Shown: positions 59,351 through 64,000 of the stretch, piece by piece
Layout of the letters: every line of letters begins with the position of its first letter
Numbering within the stretch: position 1 is the first letter of the stretch
Source of the DNA: Agroathelia rolfsii
Taxonomy: Eukaryota > Basidiomycota > Agaricomycetes > Amylocorticiales > Amylocorticiaceae
Direction of reading: 5' to 3'
DNA length: 64,000 nt
Assembly: GCA_018343915.1 (NCBI GenBank)
Contig: JABRWF010000003.1
Location: 4,092,001-4,156,000, forward strand
The notes under the pieces: model-generated
Databases searched by the model: none
Seen by the model: the letters and a program-made list of their open reading frames with translations, nothing else
What the model was told of the DNA's origin: nothing
Program-made: the position numbers and the translations under genes

Positions 59351-60544
59351 GATGGTAGCAATGATAGTGAAGCCACTGAAGTGGCAGTTACGATACTGCC
59401 GGTTCGCAAAACGATAGGCACAGTTCCAAGGTTTGTTTTGAAGATGCCTATAACAAGAGCATAGCACCTTTTTTCCGGACGATGCCAGCCCAGTCCAACG
59501 GGACGAGACGAGATGGAGGATGGAGAAAGATGGGAGACAAGCGCTTTCAGGATCATGTCCGTGGATCATCTACACACAAAATCCGGATGCATCGGCAAAC
59601 CTGTCCAGGGGTTTGTTGGTTGTGTACCCACTGCGACTGTGACGATGATACTCAAATTCATCCGTGACAATTACCGTTCATCACCGCAAAGACACCATCC
59701 CTCCTGCACAAACAACACAGGCAATACGCCTCCTATGTACCTATCTATCAAACATCACAAATGCTCGCATAACTCAGGGAGCAGTATCCAAGCATCTTGA
59801 TTTAATTCATCATTTTGCAGACTCCTGCTTACTCCATGCTAAAATTTTCATACCCATGGATCAATGTTAACCGATAAACGATGGTTCTTGTGCTGCCCTA
59901 TATACTTTGATTTGATTTGTTTATTACTTTACCGGCGCGGCTGAGACGACGCGATGGAAAAGGTGCAAGATGCAAGTACGCTGATATGAATTTATGCCGT
60001 AATATCCAGGATGATAAGAAACCCAGGGCCCTCAGCCCAACACATTAGTAGAGGTAAATCTTTATCAAAGTTTGCCGCTAGCCCATCCAAGTTGGGATTA
60101 TTCAAGGTTTAAGCTGTGCCTGTGGCCTACCCCAGTGCCCCGTTACTGAGTGGCTGACTTGTGAAACGGGTTCACACCAGTAAGCCGGACTATATGGCGC
60201 GCCGATAGACAGCCAAGCTTGTGAAGCTGAAGACCAAGACTTCCAAGCCGCCAGGGCCAATAACTGTGGCGAGTCACTGGGAACAGGCAACTCGAGTGTG
60301 TGACTTTTTAGTTGAGCTGCTGACGTCATATTGATGTTGTCAGCTTGTCTCGGAGACACGGTCCGAAATGTGGATCAAGGTCGTTCCTGGCGTGAGGATT
60401 TGGACCGTGACCATGAGAGCAGCAGCATGAGAAACAGCATCAACATCATTATCACTAACAGCGAGTGCCGTCTATTTCTACCATAGTAGCGCTAGTATAG
60501 TCAGTCCTCTTATCTTTGTTGTTTCTCTGCCCGACGGTTACGAA
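59351..60544. other. Divergent intergenic region, no gene recognised
   Basis: About 1.2 kb between the starts of the UstYa-like gene (minus) and the single-pass protein gene (plus). It is probably the shared promoter space. No regulatory element can be named with confidence. Confidence 0.45.
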
Positions 60545-61654
60545 ATGCCCACTATCATCCCCCTAGTCTCCTCTCGTTTAGGGGATGACCGTGGGAGATA
60601 TCATGTCACTGCATCCTCGGACGATAGCATTAGTGAGGACGAGGACGTTACATGGCAGCAAGGTATTTCCAATTTTTTTGTCTTGAACTGAACCCCCCCC
60701 CCTGAAATTGTTTTGTCTATGCTTAGGAGAAAAGAGCTCGTCTACTAGGCAGCTCACTAAACGCATCCCATGGCTTGTTGTGTTCTCCATTTTGCTTACC
60801 CTTGTCAACATCGCCTTAGTCTTCATATTCCCCGCTGCAGCTGGGGATAGTCGCAATGCACAGGGAAACAAAAAGCCCCCACGGCGCGCAAGCCAGTACT
60901 TCAACCTGGCTCACTTGAATGTCACGCCAACGACAGAGATGCTATACAACCACCCCATCGTGCTCGCCCAGGTGAGCCGTACAGAGCCGGACAAGGTCTT
61001 CCCAGTGGATACGCATCGGTATTCATCCTTCCGCGGAATGGTGTCGCCCCAGGAGAAGCCGTTCTTGGTGACGCATGATGTACGCATAGGCAATTCAATT
61101 ACTTTCCAACGCATTTTGATATGTATCCCTTACTCAACGGAAATGTATTCTCCATGCAGATATCTACGATTGCCCAGTTCCGCATGCATGACTTTGGCAT
61201 GGAGCGGTGTGTTATCGTGATCAGTGTGCCTGCGCAGAGTACGTCCGCGCCGGGATCCGTGGACGAGGACCACAGATTTATACCCGGTGGATACGAGATC
61301 AGGGGTGACACACAGACTGTGGAGCTGTGGAAGCTGGAAGATGTCCAGACTCCCCTGGACCTGCAGACGTTGAATTATCGGACTAAGCCCCGGCGTGAGG
61401 CGCTTCTGGCGAGTGTTAATATCGCACCAGGGGAGGACACGCGCACGCGCGAATTTTTCTGTGCCGAGGATTCTCTGCAGACGTTTGAATTTGTTTGTCC
61501 GTGGGAAGACTGCGAGGCAAGATGGTGGCAGGTCAAAGGGAATAATACGCTAGGTGGGTTAACTCTTATTCATTGCTCTTGGAATTGCTTTGGCTCACTA
61601 TATATTCTTGCAGCCGTGACGACACTGCAACTGCCATCACTAGCACCCTACTGA
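60545..61654 (+). CDS. Single-pass membrane protein with C-terminal ectodomain, hypothetical
   Basis: Four exons (60545-60662, 60727-61079, 61160-61553, 61614-61654) join in frame to 301 residues. An acidic N-terminal tail (SSDDSISEDEDVTWQ) is followed by one membrane helix (IPWLVVFSILLTLVNIALVFIF). The soluble part reads YFNLAHLNVTPTTEMLYNHPIVLAQVSRTEPDKVFP, HRYSSFRGMVSPQEKPFLV, STIAQFRMHDFGMERCVIVISVP, VELWKLEDV and LQTFEFVCPWEDC. This beta-rich pattern is common in uncharacterised basidiomycete membrane proteins and vaguely recalls the But2 C-terminal domain. It lies between two UstYa-like genes. Function is not known. Confidence 0.75.
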
Positions 61655-61670
61655 GCAAGCGAATTGAGCC

Positions 61671-61690
61671 TTATATATATATATATATAT
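61671..61690. repeat. AT dinucleotide microsatellite
   Basis: About ten TA units lie just after the stop of the single-pass protein gene, in its 3' flank. Confidence 0.85.
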
Positions 61691-61857
61691 CAGATACCGT
61701 TGTTATTTCATGTCCTTCAAATTGTTTTGGGAATTTGCATTCAACTCCTGTATAGTATGGTACACCTCAAAAATGACTAAATAATTGCCACCTAACCAAA
61801 CATCCATGGTAATACTAGTAATAGAAAGATAATATCGATATACACGCACACATGACA

Positions 61858-62529
61858 TTACGACCACTGCTCCCGGTTCTCCTCAGCAGCAGCATACACA
61901 GCCTGCCAATCACGACATACATGGTCTTGATCCCAGTCAGTCGACGTGATCGCCAACCGGTCCGTCATCATATTTTCCAATACATCGGATCCCCTGCAGA
62001 TGGCGCTCTGCCAGAGATAATCCACACAGTGCCTCCCCAACTCAGTCTGTGGTATACCCCTCCTACTGAGGGCAATATATTCGTCGCGAATGATGCTCAG
62101 ACATTTAAGCTGGTGGAACATCGCAAGCGTGAACGGGGTGCCGTCAGGCCCAAGTTGGACTGTGTGTCCACCAGAGGGCAGAAGTGAGGCAAAGTCGACA
62201 TCGCCCGCTGCAGTATCGAGCTCGTACCGGATCGAGTTTTGGAAGTTGAGGATTACAGCATCGTCGTCGAGTGGTCCAATTAGGTCTTCCCATGTTGCGG
62301 GATAGTCATCACCAATAAATGCTAAGAAAGAAATAATAGTGTGTGCATGGTAAGAAGCGCTTTAATTGGATTGTAAAAAAGTTTAAGAGAGCATACAGTA
62401 TTGAACAGAATTTGGCACCCATGGACGCCAAACGGCGATAAGGTATAATGTTATTGATAAAGTGCCGAGTAAAGCCAGACGGTGGGACGTCACTCCACGT
62501 CCCTTCGAGTTGTCTCCGAGAGGAAACAT
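61858..62529 (-). CDS. UstYa-like (DUF3328) protein, short form
   Basis: Two exons (62529-62397, 62321-61858) join in frame to 198 residues. The N-terminus has one membrane helix (RLALLGTLSITLYLIAVW). The splice gives YSFIGDDYPATWEDL, a typical DUF3328 word. It continues with LGPDGTPFTLAMFHQLKCLSIIRDEY (H-Q-x-K-C in place of H-x-x-H-C), GRHCVDYLWQSAICRGSDVLE and the C-terminal HVCRDWQAVYAAAEENREQW. In the first motif lysine replaces the second histidine, so metal binding could be altered. Together with 58084-59350 it makes a pair of UstYa-family genes, a family known from ribosomal-peptide and other secondary metabolite clusters. Confidence 0.82.
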
Positions 62530-63288
62530 GACTTGACGGCCGATGGGTTGGGGAGCGTAGTACTACTATTACCAAGTGATTGCACAACACGAAGAACAAG
62601 AACTAGGCCGGAGTCAATGCAGTTCTACAAGATTCAGTGAACAGCGCAGTTGTAAACGCAGTTTGAATTGGCGAGTATACGCCATTTGGGAACAGAAGCC
62701 TGAGAAAACCAAGAAAGCCAGGCAGGCAGTGCCGGTGATATGACAAGTGATGAGCCAAGAATAGAATGATTTATCCTTCTTTTTTTCTGTCCCTGTCACC
62801 GCTCTTGTCACCCCCATCATCATTCTGTCACTCCGGCAATCGGGTCCGCATCCCACGTATTAGTCTGAGCGCATCCCATGGGTGCTCTCCCACAATCAGT
62901 CAATAATCCCTGGCTGCTCTCTATCAAACGTTTAGCTATTGGTTACTGGTGCCTTATTACACATACGGCTGTCGTGTATCATATCTCGTGGTATTAACAG
63001 TTCTGGTTCGTTGGCAAGAATAACAGCCATCGTTACATGGGTATTTAGTACGTAGTAGCGAAAACACGGCACGAAGCAACAGCAAATGATAATAAAGATG
63101 ATGACAAGAGCGAACACAGGAGCCGCCACAATATCGACAAAGATAAAAGTCTACACTGTCAAAAAGGGGAAATCAGCTTCAGAAGTCATCAAGATGTAAT
63201 AGACTGTTGTCTTACGTTTGTCGTTCAACAACATTTCCATTTTACGAACTCGCACCGGTATCAACGACAAAATCTAGTGATAGTCGTC
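62530..63288. other. Intergenic, no convincing gene
   Basis: Holds a hydrophobic frame at 62932-63129 without an ATG at its hydrophobic start and another at 62614-62856. I could not join either to an exon in frame. Confidence 0.4.
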
Positions 63289-63539
63289 TCAGGCAGCGCG
63301 AGCCGCGATAGAATCAATGTGTGGATTTGCATCGGTGATGTCGATAGCACGAGCTGCTATCGAATCAAGATGGGCTAGGGAGTCTGAGCTGACATCGACT
63401 GTTCAAGTTCAACTCATGAGCTTGTGTGTGACAAAAGGTGTAGCACAATAATAAGCAGCTCACCCGCTGGTAGTGCGTGAATGGTGGTTGCGGATACAAC
63501 GACCATGACGAGTGTGACAAGGGATTTCCACGAGAACAT
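63289..63539 (-). CDS. Tiny secreted peptide with internal DSIAARA repeat
   Basis: Two exons (63539-63464, 63398-63289) join in frame to 61 residues through a GT-AG intron of 65 bases. The first about 22 residues are a signal peptide (MFSWKSLVTLVMVVVSATTIHA). The remaining about 36 residues contain two copies of H-[LI]-D-S-I-A-A-R-A separated by IDITDANP, and the second copy ends the protein (AARAA). Five of the seven DSIAARA codons differ between the copies only at synonymous positions, so the peptide repeat seems to be kept at protein level. No Lys-Arg Kex2 site separates the repeats. It lies 0.8 kb upstream of a UstYa-like gene. It could be a peptide precursor or a small secreted protein. 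Confidence 0.55.
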
Positions 63540-64000
63540 GTTTGTCTTCGGCGCTTGCTAAGAAGTAATGAGAGGGGAAACTTTATGTGGTTGCTGTTGT
63601 CGTCGCCGTCTATTTGGGAACACCAAGGCTGTCGTGGATGACCCTCTGTGCGGTATAGCAGCTATGTAGGTCCTACTATATGAACCCACCCCGTCAAAGC
63701 GGAGCCTGAGCGTATTTATTGGGAGCTTGGGAGGTTTTGATTTGCGCCACCATCGTCGGCTCAGGGCGAAACGGTTCCTGTGGTAATGAGCCCACGGGCT
63801 GGCGACCATGTGAATGGGTATACGGTACCCACATCTCCGGGCGACGATAGGCAAATGTCCCGAGGGGGGGTTTGTGTATGCGGATGGGCGCGGCAAGGCT
63901 TCGCCTTGCCAGCAACCAGGAGCGAAGCCAAGCATGGCAGGCACGATGCAAGTCATCATGCAACAAATCTGATGACTCTTTTTCCCCGGATCACAAAAAA
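63540..64000. other. Window end, no gene recognised
   Basis: Upstream region of the small peptide gene. The minus-strand frames here (to 63966) are Arg/His/Pro-rich chance translations without a family pattern. Confidence 0.4.

Noticed and set aside
62932..63129. Hydrophobic small protein MAAPVFALVIIF...
   Set aside because: The start codon is GTG and no upstream exon with ATG could be joined in frame.
63558..63966. Two overlapping Arg/His/Pro-rich frames at the window end
   Set aside because: Composition is that of chance translation and no splice-joined continuation was visible.
1..64000. CRISPR arrays, prokaryotic operons, phage or insertion sequences
   Set aside because: No regularly spaced repeats or prokaryotic gene organisation; every supported gene has eukaryotic structure.

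Overview
The window is nuclear DNA of a filamentous fungus, almost certainly a basidiomycete (Agaricomycetes). Nearly every gene is cut into many exons by introns of about 50-80 bases, genes sit on both strands without operons, and the families are typical of mushroom-forming fungi: the short-linker BTB family, GPI-anchored serine-rich cupredoxins, GH12, GH51, OPT transporters and UstYa/DUF3328 proteins. I cannot fix the genus; the wording of the BTB domains (VHRYFFTRDS) recalls Ceratobasidiaceae, but that is a guess.

Layout. 0.3-1.2 kb: a secreted GPI-anchored cupredoxin-like protein. 2.3-12.8 kb: a minus-strand array built from translation initiation factor eIF4G. It holds a decayed eIF4G piece that keeps the eIF4E-binding motif, a 563-residue BTB-MIF4G protein, an apparently intact 858-residue BTB-MIF4G-MA3 protein, and a decayed third BTB-MIF4G copy. 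In the BTB copies a BTB/POZ domain replaces the eIF4E-binding half of eIF4G. This is the most unusual thing in the window. 14-16.6 kb: an MFS transporter plus a relic of its 3' end. 17-25.4 kb: a four-pass-like membrane protein, a long coiled-coil protein and an oligopeptide transporter. 27.6-31.4 kb: a flavin monooxygenase, a relic of its C-terminus, and a GH12 glucanase. 32-37 kb: a TMEM70-like mitochondrial protein, a queuine tRNA-ribosyltransferase subunit 2 and a low-complexity protein. 37.3-42.7 kb: a cyclase-family hydrolase, its dead tandem copy, and a SulP anion transporter whose 3' end was duplicated with the cyclase. 43-57.3 kb (plus strand): 3-hydroxyacyl-CoA dehydrogenase, a subtilisin-like vacuolar-type protease, a modin-like protein, a GH51 arabinofuranosidase and transportin. 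58-63.6 kb: two UstYa-like proteins flanking a single-pass membrane protein, then a tiny secreted peptide with an internal repeat.

Three themes run across genes. First, local duplication followed by decay is frequent (eIF4G/BTB array, MFS tail, monooxygenase tail, cyclase plus SulP tail). Second, GC-AG introns are unexpectedly common: six are needed to keep five genes in frame and in register with their families. Third, very small exons occur: two 3-base exons in the GH51 gene and a 7-base exon in the dehydrogenase gene. Exon coordinates were derived by hand from splice signals, reading-frame continuity and remembered family consensus; no alignment or transcript data were available.
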